Source: Microbacterium oleivorans (GTDB taxonomy: Bacteria; Actinomycetota; Actinomycetes; Actinomycetales; Microbacteriaceae). Taken from it: a stretch of 64,000 nt of DNA. The stretch covers positions 1,947,559 through 2,011,558 of the forward strand of contig NZ_MAYO01000003.1 in the NCBI RefSeq assembly GCF_001691565.1, written 5' to 3'. A model generated the notes under the pieces. The model saw only the letters and a program-made list of their open reading frames with translations. It did not search any database and was not told the DNA's origin. Within the stretch, counting starts at the first letter, position 1; the number at the start of each line of letters is the position of its first letter. The position numbers and the translations under genes are program-made. This document shows, piece by piece, positions 8,356-15,965 of this stretch.

Positions 8356-9733
8356 CACCCGACGCGCGCAGCGTCAGCGTCGGCAGGCCCGCGGATTCTC
8401 GGTGCGCGTGATCGCCGTCGTCGCGGTCCTCGGGCTCGTCGCGCTCGCCGCCGGGGTCGTCACGACACTGCAGGGCCCCCGGGTCACGTCGGTCGAATCC
8501 GATACGACTGCCGCCGTCAGCTCCCCCGGTTCCCGCGTCATCTTCGAGACGACGCAGTCGCTGCAGAAGGTGGATGCCGCACAGGTCACCATCACGCCGA
8601 AGGCGGCCTTCAGCGTCGACACCTCGGGGCGGAGCGTCGGCATCCGCTTCACCGATCCGCTCTGGGACGAGACGACCTACACGATCCGCATCGACCGGCT
8701 CGCAGGTCTCGGGGGCGGCCCTACCTCGACCGTCGAGGAGTCGTTCGCTACGCCGAAGCTCCACTCGTACGTGCTGCAGCGGAGTGAGGGCGGCGACAAG
8801 ATCTACCGCGTCGACCTCGACGGCAACACGGAGCCCGTGTTCGAGCACGATCACATCGAAGACTTCCGCGCAACGGCCGCTCACCTCGTCGTCTCCACGC
8901 TCGAGAACGGGGTCTCGCACCTGATCGTCACGCGCACCGACGGCTCCCACCCGAGGGAGCTGGCCCTCCCCGGAAAGGGCGTCGTGACGAACCTGCAGAG
9001 CGCGGAGCGGGGCAACACGATCGGGTACACCTTCACGGATGCCGACATCTCGGCATCCGGGGGACGCGAGAGTCTGCTCTTCACCGGGTCGACCGCGGAC
9101 CCGGGGGCCACCCCCGCCGAGATCAAGGTCACCGGGGCCGATCCGCGCGTCGAGGACTGGCGTTTCGTTCCCGGGACCGACACGATCCTCATGCTCACCT
9201 TCGACGGCGCGCTCAGCCTCGTGTCGTCGGCGGGGGCGCCGCCCGTCGAGCTCGGCAACGCGATCGGAATCGACGACATCGCGGGGACGACGGCCTACAT
9301 CGAGCGCGTCGACGGACCGGCGATCGTCGACCTCGCCTCGGCGAAGGAGAAGGCCATCCCTCCGACGGCGGGCGAGCTCGGTCAAACCGGCTCGGTCCTC
9401 GCGATGGCCGACGGATCGACGCTTCGCGCCCTCACCCCGTTCGACGGGCTGAACCCGCTCGGCACGAACATCCTGCGGGTGGATGCCGCTGGCAAGACGA
9501 GCGTAGTCGCGAAGGTGGACCCGTCCGACGGGCTGCTGCAGACCTGCGTCTCGCCGAGCGGCCGGTACGCGGCACTCGTCATCGCGCCTGACGCCGTCGA
9601 CAACCCCTACGACGGGTACACGCTCCCGCTGCCCAAGAAGCTCGAGACGCGCGTCTACTCCCTCGACGGGAAGCAGGTCACGGTCATGGAGGGGTTCGAC
9701 GTGGCGTGGTGCCGGAAGGCCCCGTCGCTGTGA
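8345..9733 (+). CDS. membrane-anchored protein of unknown function
   Basis: A 462-residue protein with a basic N-terminus, one membrane segment (VIAVVAVLGLVALAAGVVTT, residues about 22-41) and a large extracytoplasmic part. It begins with an Ig-like stretch (IFETTQSLQKVDAAQVTITPKAAFSVDTSGRSVGIRFTDPL, as in SbsA-type Ig domains) and continues as repeated beta-strand blades of a six- to eight-bladed propeller. I do not recognise a named family. It overlaps the preceding gene by 11 bases, so it is likely the last member of the zur-permease-TIGR03943 unit and may serve the cell envelope under zinc control. Confidence 0.75.
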   Translation: MSSDTRRAQRQRRQARGFSVRVIAVVAVLGLVALAAGVVTTLQGPRVTSVESDTTAAVSSPGSRVIFETTQSLQKVDAAQVTITPKAAFSVDTSGRSVGIRFTDPLWDETTYTIRIDRLAGLGGGPTSTVEESFATPKLHSYVLQRSEGGDKIYRVDLDGNTEPVFEHDHIEDFRATAAHLVVSTLENGVSHLIVTRTDGSHPRELALPGKGVVTNLQSAERGNTIGYTFTDADISASGGRESLLFTGSTADPGATPAEIKVTGADPRVEDWRFVPGTDTILMLTFDGALSLVSSAGAPPVELGNAIGIDDIAGTTAYIERVDGPAIVDLASAKEKAIPPTAGELGQTGSVLAMADGSTLRALTPFDGLNPLGTNILRVDAAGKTSVVAKVDPSDGLLQTCVSPSGRYAALVIAPDAVDNPYDGYTLPLPKKLETRVYSLDGKQVTVMEGFDVAWCRKAPSL

Positions 9734-10395
9734 CGACCCTCGTCGCTGCGACGCGTGGCGCCCTGGCGGGACTCCCTGCCGAGGTGGCGCCGACTCTGCT
9801 CGGCGGAGAGCTGCGCGTGACGACGGCGACCGGCCCCGTCGTTCTGCGGATCACCGAGGTCGAGGCCTACCACGGGCGCGGCACCGGGCCGCAGGCGGAC
9901 CCGGGCTCGCACGCCCGCATGGGGCCGACCGCCCGCAACGCGACGATGTGGGGCGAGCCCGGCCATCTGTACGTGTACCTGAGCCACGGCATCCACTCCT
10001 GCGTCAACGTCGTGTGCGGTCCCGAGGGTGTCGCCGGCGGAATCCTGCTCCGGGCCGGCGAGGTCGTCGACGGAGCGGATGCCGCGCACGCGCGCCGGCC
10101 CGCGGCGCGCACCGCACGCGACCTCGCCCGCGGACCGGGCCGCCTCGGCGATGCGGTGGGGCTGCGGCATCCGATCCACGACGGCATCGACGCGGTCACA
10201 GGGGAGGAGCAGGCCGGCGCGAGCGCGCGGCTGTTCCTGCGCGCCGAGCCCCTGACCGAGATCGCGACGGGCCCCCGGGTCGGCGTCGCGGGCACCGCCG
10301 GGACGGACGCGTTCCCGTGGCGCTTCTGGATCCCCGGAGACCCGACGGTGTCGGCGTTCCGCTGGGGGAGAGGGGCACGCGAGGCCGCGGGCTGA
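9730..10395 (+). CDS. 3-methyladenine DNA glycosylase, AAG/MPG family
   Basis: A 221-residue base-excision repair enzyme of the mammalian-type alkyladenine glycosylase fold. Visible are LLGGELRV, the catalytic RITEVEAYHGRGTGPQADPGSHAR with its Glu, GEPGHLYVYLSHGIHSCVNVVC, and the C-terminal GPRVGVAGTAGTDAFPWRFWIPG. The GTG at 9730 overlaps the upstream TGA and is preferred; GTG 9706 would extend it by eight residues. Confidence 0.9.
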   Translation: MTTLVAATRGALAGLPAEVAPTLLGGELRVTTATGPVVLRITEVEAYHGRGTGPQADPGSHARMGPTARNATMWGEPGHLYVYLSHGIHSCVNVVCGPEGVAGGILLRAGEVVDGADAAHARRPAARTARDLARGPGRLGDAVGLRHPIHDGIDAVTGEEQAGASARLFLRAEPLTEIATGPRVGVAGTAGTDAFPWRFWIPGDPTVSAFRWGRGAREAAG

Positions 10396-10491
10396 CCGCG
10401 ACTTTGCGCCGGGCGGGGAACACCCGCGCGCCCCGGGGCGTTGCAGACCAGGTGGGATGCCGCGTCCCGCACGACCCCGTGAGGTGACCCG

Positions 10492-11118
10492 ATGACCGAG
10501 ACCACCGCCGCAGACCGCCTCGAGACGGCTCTCGCGTCGCTCGACCCGTCAGCGCGGGTGCAGGCCGCGATGACGGCCGGGACCCACCCGCGCTCGGAGT
10601 ACATCCCGGTGCTCGTGGCGCAGTGCCGTATCGAGCCGCAGTTCCTCGTGCGCGAGATGTTGACCTGGGCGTTGACCCGCCACGACGCCGACGAGGTCAT
10701 CGACCGGCTTCTCGTCGAGCTCGGCTCGCGCGGTGCGCAGATCCGCGCGCAGGCGCTGCACACGATGTCGAAGATCGGCGGGCCGCGGGTGTGGCCGGCG
10801 ATCACCGACGACCTGCTGAAGGATGCCGACGACACGGTCGCGCGCACCGCGTGGCGGACCGCGGCGCGGCACGTGCCGGTGGCCGAGGCATCCGCTCTCG
10901 CGACGACCCTGGCGACGCAGTTCGCCCGCGGCGAGCAGGAGACGCAGCGGAGCCTGAGCGAGGCGTTCGCGACGCTCGGCGAGCCCGCGCGGCCGCAGGT
11001 CGACTGGGCGCTGGCGACGGGCGGCCCGTACACGCGCGCGCACGCCGCCGTGACCGCGCGACTGATGGACGACCCGGAGGCGACGTACGACGAGGCCGTG
11101 GCCGCCGCATCCGCCTGA
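10492..11118 (+). CDS. HEAT-repeat-like protein
   Basis: A 208-residue soluble, almost entirely alpha-helical protein. Helical pairs such as EPQFLVREMLTWALTRHDADEVIDRLLVELGSRGAQIRAQALHTMSKIGG resemble HEAT/PBS lyase repeats and suggest a protein-binding scaffold. Similar proteins are widespread in actinobacteria without an assigned role. A GAGGTGACCCG ribosome site precedes the ATG. It stands alone between the glycosylase and the ribosomal protein operon. Confidence 0.75.
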   Translation: MTETTAADRLETALASLDPSARVQAAMTAGTHPRSEYIPVLVAQCRIEPQFLVREMLTWALTRHDADEVIDRLLVELGSRGAQIRAQALHTMSKIGGPRVWPAITDDLLKDADDTVARTAWRTAARHVPVAEASALATTLATQFARGEQETQRSLSEAFATLGEPARPQVDWALATGGPYTRAHAAVTARLMDDPEATYDEAVAAASA

Positions 11119-11148
11119 GTCACAGCGACGCGACACGCCCGGCCATGC

Positions 11149-11154
11149 TAGACT
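11149..11154 (+). promoter_or_regulatory. -10 element of the rpmB operon
   Basis: TAGACT, placed about 142 bases before the rpmB ATG; transcription would begin near 11161. Unlike most genes here, this promoter drives a long leader. No Zur-type inverted repeat is visible around it. Confidence 0.45.
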
Positions 11155-11160
11155 GACTCT

Positions 11161-11295
11161 TCGTCTGCGCGCACTCCAGCACGCAGTTCGCATCCCACCC
11201 TCGAAAGACGGCCTACAGCCGTGTCCGGGAGCGGGGTGCAGACAAGGGATCTTGGGTGGCACCGTCCGGTGTCACGGTACTAAGGAGACATAACC
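11161..11295 (+). promoter_or_regulatory. structured 5' leader of rpmB
   Basis: About 135 bases between the likely transcription start and the ATG hold three hairpins: 11165-11186 (CTGCG/CGCAG), 11208-11222 (ACGGC/GCCGT, five-base loop) and 11256-11275 (GTGGCACC/GGTGTCAC, eight pairs, GTCC loop). The last sits seven bases before the strong ribosome site AAGGAGA (11282-11288). CCACCC at 11195-11200 can pair with GGGTGG at 11254-11259, which would dissolve the third hairpin, so two alternative folds exist. A regulatory role is inferred. Confidence 0.5.
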
Positions 11296-11532
11296 ATGGC
11301 AGCAGTGTGCCAGGTGACTGGAGCTGTTCCCGGCTTCGGTCACAACATCTCGCACTCGCACCGCCGGACGAAGCGTCGCTTCGACCCGAACGTGCAGAAG
11401 AAGACCTATTTCGTTCCTTCGCTTGGTCGCAAGATCACGCTGAACGTCTCGGCTAAGGGCATCAAGGTCATCGACGCCCGCGGCATCGAGTCGGTCGTGA
11501 AGGACCTCCTCGCGAAGGGTGTGAAGCTCTAA
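11296..11532 (+). CDS. rpmB: 50S ribosomal protein L28, zinc-free form
   Basis: A 78-residue L28 ([33 protein letters not shown]). It has a single Cys in the N-terminal region where the zinc-binding form has CxxC, so it is the C-minus type. In several actinobacteria such forms, grouped with L33 and S14, are made under zinc limitation or serve as the only copies. The ribosome site AAGGAGA is strong. The stop and the rpmG start overlap in TAATG. Confidence 0.97.
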   Translation: MAAVCQVTGAVPGFGHNISHSHRRTKRRFDPNVQKKTYFVPSLGRKITLNVSAKGIKVIDARGIESVVKDLLAKGVKL

Positions 11533-11702
11533 TGGCGAAGAAGGCTCAGGACGTTCGTCCGATCATCAAGCTGCGTTCGACCGCCGGCACGGGGTACACC
11601 TACGTGACGCGCAAGAACCGCCGCAACAACCCCGACCGCATCGTGCTCAAGAAGTACGACCCGGTGATCCGCAAGCACGTCGAATTCCGAGAGGAGCGCT
11701 GA
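11532..11702 (+). CDS. rpmG: 50S ribosomal protein L33, zinc-free form
   Basis: A 56-residue L33 ([20 protein letters not shown], then [13 protein letters not shown] and [18 protein letters not shown]). Both CxxC pairs of the zinc-binding form are absent, so this is the C-minus type. It is translationally coupled to rpmB (TAATG) and followed five bases later by rpsN. Confidence 0.96.
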   Translation: MAKKAQDVRPIIKLRSTAGTGYTYVTRKNRRNNPDRIVLKKYDPVIRKHVEFREER

Positions 11703-11706
11703 TCGC

Positions 11707-12012
11707 ATGGCGAAGAAGAGCAAGATCGCGCGCAACAACCAGCGCGAGGTCATCGTCGCCCGTTACGCCGAGAAGCGTGCCGAGCTGAAGAAGACCCTCG
11801 TGGACCCGAACGCGACCGACGAGGCCCGCGAGGCCGCCCGCGTCGGCCTGCAGAAGCTTCCCCGCAACGCGTCGCCGGTCCGCCTGCGCAACCGCGATGC
11901 CATCGACGGACGCCCCCGCGGCCACCTGTCGAAGTTCGGCATCTCGCGTGTCCGCTTCCGCGAGATGGCGCACCGTGGCGAGCTGCCCGGCGTGACCAAG
12001 TCGAGCTGGTAA
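11707..12012 (+). CDS. rpsN: 30S ribosomal protein S14, zinc-free long form
   Basis: A 101-residue S14, the long form without cysteines ([20 protein letters not shown] ... [52 protein letters not shown]). The short zinc form has about 61 residues and four Cys. With L28 and L33 it forms the zinc-independent ribosomal set. The gene ends at a strong terminator. Confidence 0.97.
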   Translation: MAKKSKIARNNQREVIVARYAEKRAELKKTLVDPNATDEAREAARVGLQKLPRNASPVRLRNRDAIDGRPRGHLSKFGISRVRFREMAHRGELPGVTKSSW

Positions 12013-12025
12013 GCACCACTTCCGC

Positions 12026-12064
12026 ACGAAGCCCCCGTCCCCGGACGGGGGCTTCGTCGTTTCC
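12026..12064 (+). terminator. rho-independent terminator after rpsN
   Basis: A nearly perfect stem, ACGAAGCCCCCGTCC (12026-12040) against GGACGGGGGCTTCGT (12043-12057), followed by CGTTTCC. It closes the rpmB-rpmG-rpsN operon. Confidence 0.85.
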
Positions 12065-12202
12065 GGGCGCATCGCGGCCGGAGGATCGAGCGGTGATAGC
12101 GTGATGGGCTGACCTTCGTGGCCCGAGACGCGGGCCGAGGTCGGGGTGTCCACGCGAGCACGGCTCGTGGCTGACAGGCGACACACCGATCAAAGGATTC
12201 CC

Positions 12203-12790
12203 ATGCCACCGTACGAGTACGATCCGGCCGAAGACGTCACTGACCTCGAGCTGATCGGCGGTGTCGAGCCGTTGTCCACCGGGCTGCGTGAATACGATCC
12301 GCGCTGGCGCGACGTCTTCGACCATCACGCCGCCCTGATCAGATCTGCCCTCGGCGCCCGAGCACTGATGGTCGAGCACATCGGTTCGACGTCGGTCGAG
12401 GGGCTCGTCGCGAAGCCGATCGTGGACATCGCGCTGGTGGTGGCCCGTATCGGAGCCGAGGATGCGTACCTGCCGGACCTTCTCGCGGCCGGCTACGAGT
12501 TGCGCACTCGGGAGCCGGGTCACCGGCTGGTCCGCACGCCGGCCCGTGACGTGCACGTGCACATCTACCCTGTCGGGGCTCCCGCCGTAGATGAATACCT
12601 GCTGTTCCGCGACCGCCTGCGAGAAGACTCGTCGGACCGCGCACTCTACGGCGACCTCAAGAGGCAGCTGATCGCCCGCCCGTGGACGGACTCGAACCAG
12701 TACGCGGACGCGAAGAGCCAGGTGATCGGGGAGATCAAAGAGCGGGCTCGTGCGAGCCGGCCGGCGGGGAGCCGTTTCCCCCCGTCTTAA
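12203..12790 (+). CDS. GrpB family protein (UPF0157, nucleotidyltransferase-like)
   Basis: A 195-residue protein of the GrpB family, which has a nucleotidyltransferase-like fold and is sometimes fused to dephospho-CoA kinase. The hallmark VEHIGSTSVEGLVAKPIVDIALVV lies at residues about 55-78, followed by YELRTREPGHRLVR, VHVHIYPV and the C-terminal YGDLKRQLIARPWTDSNQYADAKSQVI. The start at 12203 follows AAAGGA at good spacing. Stand-alone, no kinase domain. Its biochemical role is not established. Confidence 0.87.
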   Translation: MPPYEYDPAEDVTDLELIGGVEPLSTGLREYDPRWRDVFDHHAALIRSALGARALMVEHIGSTSVEGLVAKPIVDIALVVARIGAEDAYLPDLLAAGYELRTREPGHRLVRTPARDVHVHIYPVGAPAVDEYLLFRDRLREDSSDRALYGDLKRQLIARPWTDSNQYADAKSQVIGEIKERARASRPAGSRFPPS

Positions 12791-12829
12791 CCCACCGGTC
12801 CAGCGCTGTCGACCCGACCCTACTGACAT

Positions 12830-14044
12830 TCAGAAGTCGCGCCAACGCTTGCCGAATCCGGTAGCGAGGATGACCGCGATGTACACCGCGGCCGTCGCTG
12901 CGAGCGTCGGCTGGAGACCGATCGCGGTGACAGCCGCGCCTGCGACGAAGCTCCCCACCGGCATGCCGGCTGCGACGCCCGCACTGATGGCGCTGAGGAC
13001 TCGCGCGCGGATGGCGGCGGGAATGAGGCGGAACAAGGCGGAGTCGATGAGCGGGTTGAGGGGCCCCATGGCGAGCCCGCACGTGAAGAGCACGACGAGA
13101 AGGACGGGAAGCGGGGGTGCGACTGCGAGGGCGATGGAGGGGATGACCCCGGCGATCACGAACAGTGCGACGTACAACGGATGTCGCGGAAGGCGATCGC
13201 CGATGATGCCGTACATGGCGGCGCCGATGAGCGCACCTCCCGCCGAGCAGGCGATCATCAGTCCAAGCGCGGATCCGTCGCCGGTGCTCGCCGCGTACAG
13301 CGGCTTCAAGACAGTGAAACCCGCGGTATCGATGGCGTTGGTGAGCAGCACCATCATGACCACCGCGAGGACGAGCGGCGTGCGGGCGATGAATCGGAAG
13401 CCGGCGATGAGGCCGGCGAAGCCGTCGGCAGTGTCGGTGTCGGGGCCGGTCTCGAGCTCCAGGCGCGGGACCAGCGTGATCGTGAGAGCGAGCGCGATGG
13501 CGAAGGAGCAGGCCGTGGCGTACAGCGCCGCGTCGGCGCCGACCACGGCGACCAGAAGACCCGCAACCGATGCGCCGACAAGGCTCGCTGTTCTCGAGAC
13601 CGTCGCCTGCGCGGCGGCCGCGCGAGCAAGCGAGACGCCGGCAAGGGCGCACAGTTCCGGGATCTGACTTCGCCGAGCCGCATTGCCGGGGGCGTCGAGC
13701 AGATTCGATGCGAAGACGAGGAGCAGAAGGGCCCACAGCGGGAGCAGACCCGTCGCGCCGAGGGTCGGCACCGCGAGCACGGTTGCTCCGCTCGCGGCGT
13801 CGGCAACGATGCTCGCCCGCCGGAAGCCGACGCGATCGACCAGTGCGCCGCCCAGCGCACCGCCGATCACTATGGGCATCGTGGCGGCGACGCCGGCAGC
13901 CGCCACAGCCCACGGGGTACCCGCTATCTGCAACGCCAGCAGCGGGACCGCGACAACTGTGACCGCGTTGCCCACCCGCGAGGATCCGTCGGCGGCGAGC
14001 AGAGCGATCAACGGAGTCCGTCGTCGCCGATCGACGATCGTCAT
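12830..14044 (-). CDS. MFS transporter, probable drug efflux
   Basis: A 404-residue major facilitator protein with about twelve membrane segments (ADGSSRVGNAVTVVAVPLLALQIAGTPWAVAAAG at the start, VDRVGFRRASIVADAASG as the loop 2-3 motif). It resembles the DHA3 efflux group. The ATG at 14044 overlaps the TGA of the upstream ArsR-type regulator (ATGA), so it is translationally coupled to it and presumably under its control. Substrate unknown. Confidence 0.87.
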   Translation of the reverse strand: MTIVDRRRRTPLIALLAADGSSRVGNAVTVVAVPLLALQIAGTPWAVAAAGVAATMPIVIGGALGGALVDRVGFRRASIVADAASGATVLAVPTLGATGLLPLWALLLLVFASNLLDAPGNAARRSQIPELCALAGVSLARAAAAQATVSRTASLVGASVAGLLVAVVGADAALYATACSFAIALALTITLVPRLELETGPDTDTADGFAGLIAGFRFIARTPLVLAVVMMVLLTNAIDTAGFTVLKPLYAASTGDGSALGLMIACSAGGALIGAAMYGIIGDRLPRHPLYVALFVIAGVIPSIALAVAPPLPVLLVVLFTCGLAMGPLNPLIDSALFRLIPAAIRARVLSAISAGVAAGMPVGSFVAGAAVTAIGLQPTLAATAAVYIAVILATGFGKRWRDF

Positions 14045-14616
14045 GGCTTGCGGTATGCGGCGTAGACGATGTTCACCGGGGCGGCGTCGGGACGGTCGCG
14101 GTCTCCTCGCGCTTGCCACTTCGCCGCGACCGCCTCGAGCTCGTCGCTCAGTTCACGCAGTTCCGAGGGCGTCAGCCAGGAATGATCGTCGCCCATGGTG
14201 GCGCCGGCGATCCACGCGGAGGGAAGCGTCTCTTCGAGCTCGAGGTAAGCCAGTTGATCGGCGGCATAGCGTTGCACCAGAGCTTGGCGCATCACGCGTC
14301 CGGCAACCCGTTGACCGGGGTCCTGCTGCAGGTCGACCGGCTCGAATGACGTGACGTCGGCTGAGGCCCGCCACCACCGCTCTCGGCCATCCCTTGCGAG
14401 TTCAGGCGCCTGTGCGACGAACCCGTGCCGCTCGAGGGTTCCGAGGTGATAACTGATCGACCCCGGGGCGGCGTCCAGATGCTCGCCCAAGGCGCCGACC
14501 GTCTGCGGTCCTTCGGTCCTCAGCAGTCCCAGCACCCGGAGGCGAAGAGGGTGTGCGAGAGCTCGGAGTGCGGATGGGTCGGACACGTGCACGCGAGAGC
14601 GAGATGGCGACGACAT
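14041..14616 (-). CDS. ArsR-type winged-helix transcriptional regulator
   Basis: A 191-residue repressor-like protein. The winged helix covers residues about 15-90 (DPSALRALAHPLRLRVLGLLRTEGPQTVGALGEHL, then PGSISYHLGTLERHGFVAQAPEL), in the HTH_20/ArsR style. A C-terminal helical half follows. It has no metal-binding cysteines, so it probably senses an organic ligand. ATG 14616 is chosen; ATG 14640 is also open. It heads the two-gene unit with the MFS pump. The upstream sequence to 14670 is unusually AT-rich for this genome and contains plausible -35/-10 boxes (TTAACA and TAATGT, 16 apart, on the minus strand). Confidence 0.85.
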   Translation of the reverse strand: MSSPSRSRVHVSDPSALRALAHPLRLRVLGLLRTEGPQTVGALGEHLDAAPGSISYHLGTLERHGFVAQAPELARDGRERWWRASADVTSFEPVDLQQDPGQRVAGRVMRQALVQRYAADQLAYLELEETLPSAWIAGATMGDDHSWLTPSELRELSDELEAVAAKWQARGDRDRPDAAPVNIVYAAYRKP

Positions 14617-14742
14617 GTCTCGACCGTATATGTACAACATTACTTGTGCAACACATCTTGTTAAATTGGATCAGCGCGAACATGGGTGCAACCCCGGTGT
14701 GCCATGCGACGGTTTCACCGAGCCCGACCGAAAGGCCTGATG

Positions 14743-15048
14743 ATGGCGGATGACGCAGTTTCCGACGACGAGCGCTGGCTCACCATCAACGGGCGTCGAT
14801 GGCGGCGAACAGACCCGTCCTTGCCCGCGGACGTCGTGGCGGCGCTCACCTCCCATCTCGGGCGCGGACGGTCAGGTGTGCGCCGCGCTCAGGGCGACCC
14901 GGCCGCCACATCAGCGGCCCGCCGACGGGTCGATCTTGCAAAGCACGGACTCGGCGAGCGGGGCCCCTACTGGTGGGACGAGCCGGAAGACGAGCGCCTG
15001 CGCCGAGCCAGGCAGGCACTCCAAGAGCTGGAGGAACTCGAGAACTGA
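14743..15048 (+). CDS. small conserved protein (sometimes labelled biopolymer transporter Tol)
   Basis: A 101-residue soluble protein, MADDAVSDDERWLTINGRRWRRTDPSLPADVVAALTSHLGRGR..., ending LAKHGLGERGPYWWDEPEDERLRRARQALQELEELEN. The W-L-x-I-x-GRRWR...DP and LGERG-x-x-WW blocks recur in many actinobacterial proteins that carry an unsupported transporter label; nothing in it is membrane-like. ATG 14743 sits seven bases after AAAGG; ATG 14740 is the alternative. Function unknown. Confidence 0.7.
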   Translation: MADDAVSDDERWLTINGRRWRRTDPSLPADVVAALTSHLGRGRSGVRRAQGDPAATSAARRRVDLAKHGLGERGPYWWDEPEDERLRRARQALQELEELEN

Positions 15049-15165
15049 GAGGCCTCGGCCCGTCGAGACGGCCACCGACGGGCCTCATTCATCGAGTGTG
15101 GCGGGTACTGGGGTGAAGAAGTCGCCGGGAGCGGTCATATTCGGCGCTCGATGCTGCCGAAGCGT

Positions 15166-15639
15166 TCACTCGTTCTGATCGGCGGGCCACGCAGTCGGAA
15201 TCTCGCCGCCGGTTCCTGCTGGGATCCAGCCGTGGAAGGGCGTTATCGTCTCCCACCCATCGTCTCCATCGTGAAGGAAGAGCACCACCTGGCCGGCGTC
15301 CGCTGCAGGGGCCATGTTGTCACCGGTTCGTCCGCAGCCTTCGGGGACCGAGGTGACGATGATGGTGCGCGACCCTGCGTCACCTTTGATCCAGTCGTCG
15401 ACTCTGACGTTCCATTTGGTCGCCGCAAGTTGCAGGTACGTCGTTGATGCGTGCTGCCCACGTACCGTTCCGAGGACGACTGCGTCAGCGCCAGTTTTCG
15501 CATCCGCAGGGCTGTCGAAGTGCGCCCAGTCGATACACACTGAGACTGTGGGTGACGCGGGACTCGAGCACCCGGTCATCAAGAGCGGCGCCGCTAGTCC
15601 CAAGGTCGCAAGCGGAGCGGCGCACCATCGATGAGTCAT
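15166..15639 (-). CDS. putative lipoprotein of unknown function
   Basis: A 157-residue exported protein. The N-terminus MTHRWCAAPLATLGLAAPLLMTGC is a short lipoprotein signal ending at a lipobox Cys (residue 24). The mature part, SVCIDWAHFDSPADAKTGADAVVLGTVRGQ ... GRTGDNMAPAADAGQVVLFLHDGDDGWETITPFHGWIPA, contains further Cys that could pair. I do not recognise a family. ATG 15639 is chosen because it gives the signal peptide; the frame stays open upstream without a signal. It is isolated. Confidence 0.7.
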   Translation of the reverse strand: MTHRWCAAPLATLGLAAPLLMTGCSSPASPTVSVCIDWAHFDSPADAKTGADAVVLGTVRGQHASTTYLQLAATKWNVRVDDWIKGDAGSRTIIVTSVPEGCGRTGDNMAPAADAGQVVLFLHDGDDGWETITPFHGWIPAGTGGEIPTAWPADQNE

Positions 15640-15965
15640 ATCGTGATCATTACAGACCAGCTGTTTGTCACACCCCACGTTCTGAGAGCGAACCTGCGCT
15701 GCTTCGCGTTTGCCTCCAGCGGGCCGCGGCACAAGGCAACCGGCGGCCGGCGCTGCCCGCCGAAAACGATCGTTTGCGGCCGGCGGCCGGGTGCGGCCTC
15801 GCGGACGCCCGACATCCCGCGAATTGTCCCGCCGAAACCCCCCGCCGGAACCCGCATGCGCCGAAACTCCGCCCCGACGTTTTCGGCGAGGTTCCGCGGG
15901 CGCACCCCGGTGCCGGCTGAGCGCGTCCCGCCCGGCGTTACGCTCGACTGGTCGGAGGGAGCCGC
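15640..15965. other. intergenic region with GCCGAAA motifs and an 11-base inverted repeat
   Basis: About 326 bases without a supported gene. The motif GCCGAAA occurs near 15759, 15832 and 15861, and CGCCGAAAACG (15758-15768) is the exact reverse complement of CGTTTTCGGCG (15878-15888). A ribosome site (GGAGG) for the next gene lies at its right end. No RNA gene was recognised. Confidence 0.5.

Noticed and set aside
11221..11295. T-box riboswitch before rpmB
   Set aside because: GGGTGGCACCG resembles the T-box core, but no specifier stem or matching 3' antiterminator strand was found, so only a structured leader is claimed.
12092..12160. Alternative N-terminal extension of the GrpB-like protein from 12146
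   Set aside because: The extra 19 residues are Arg-rich and unlike the family; AAAGGA fits the ATG at 12203.
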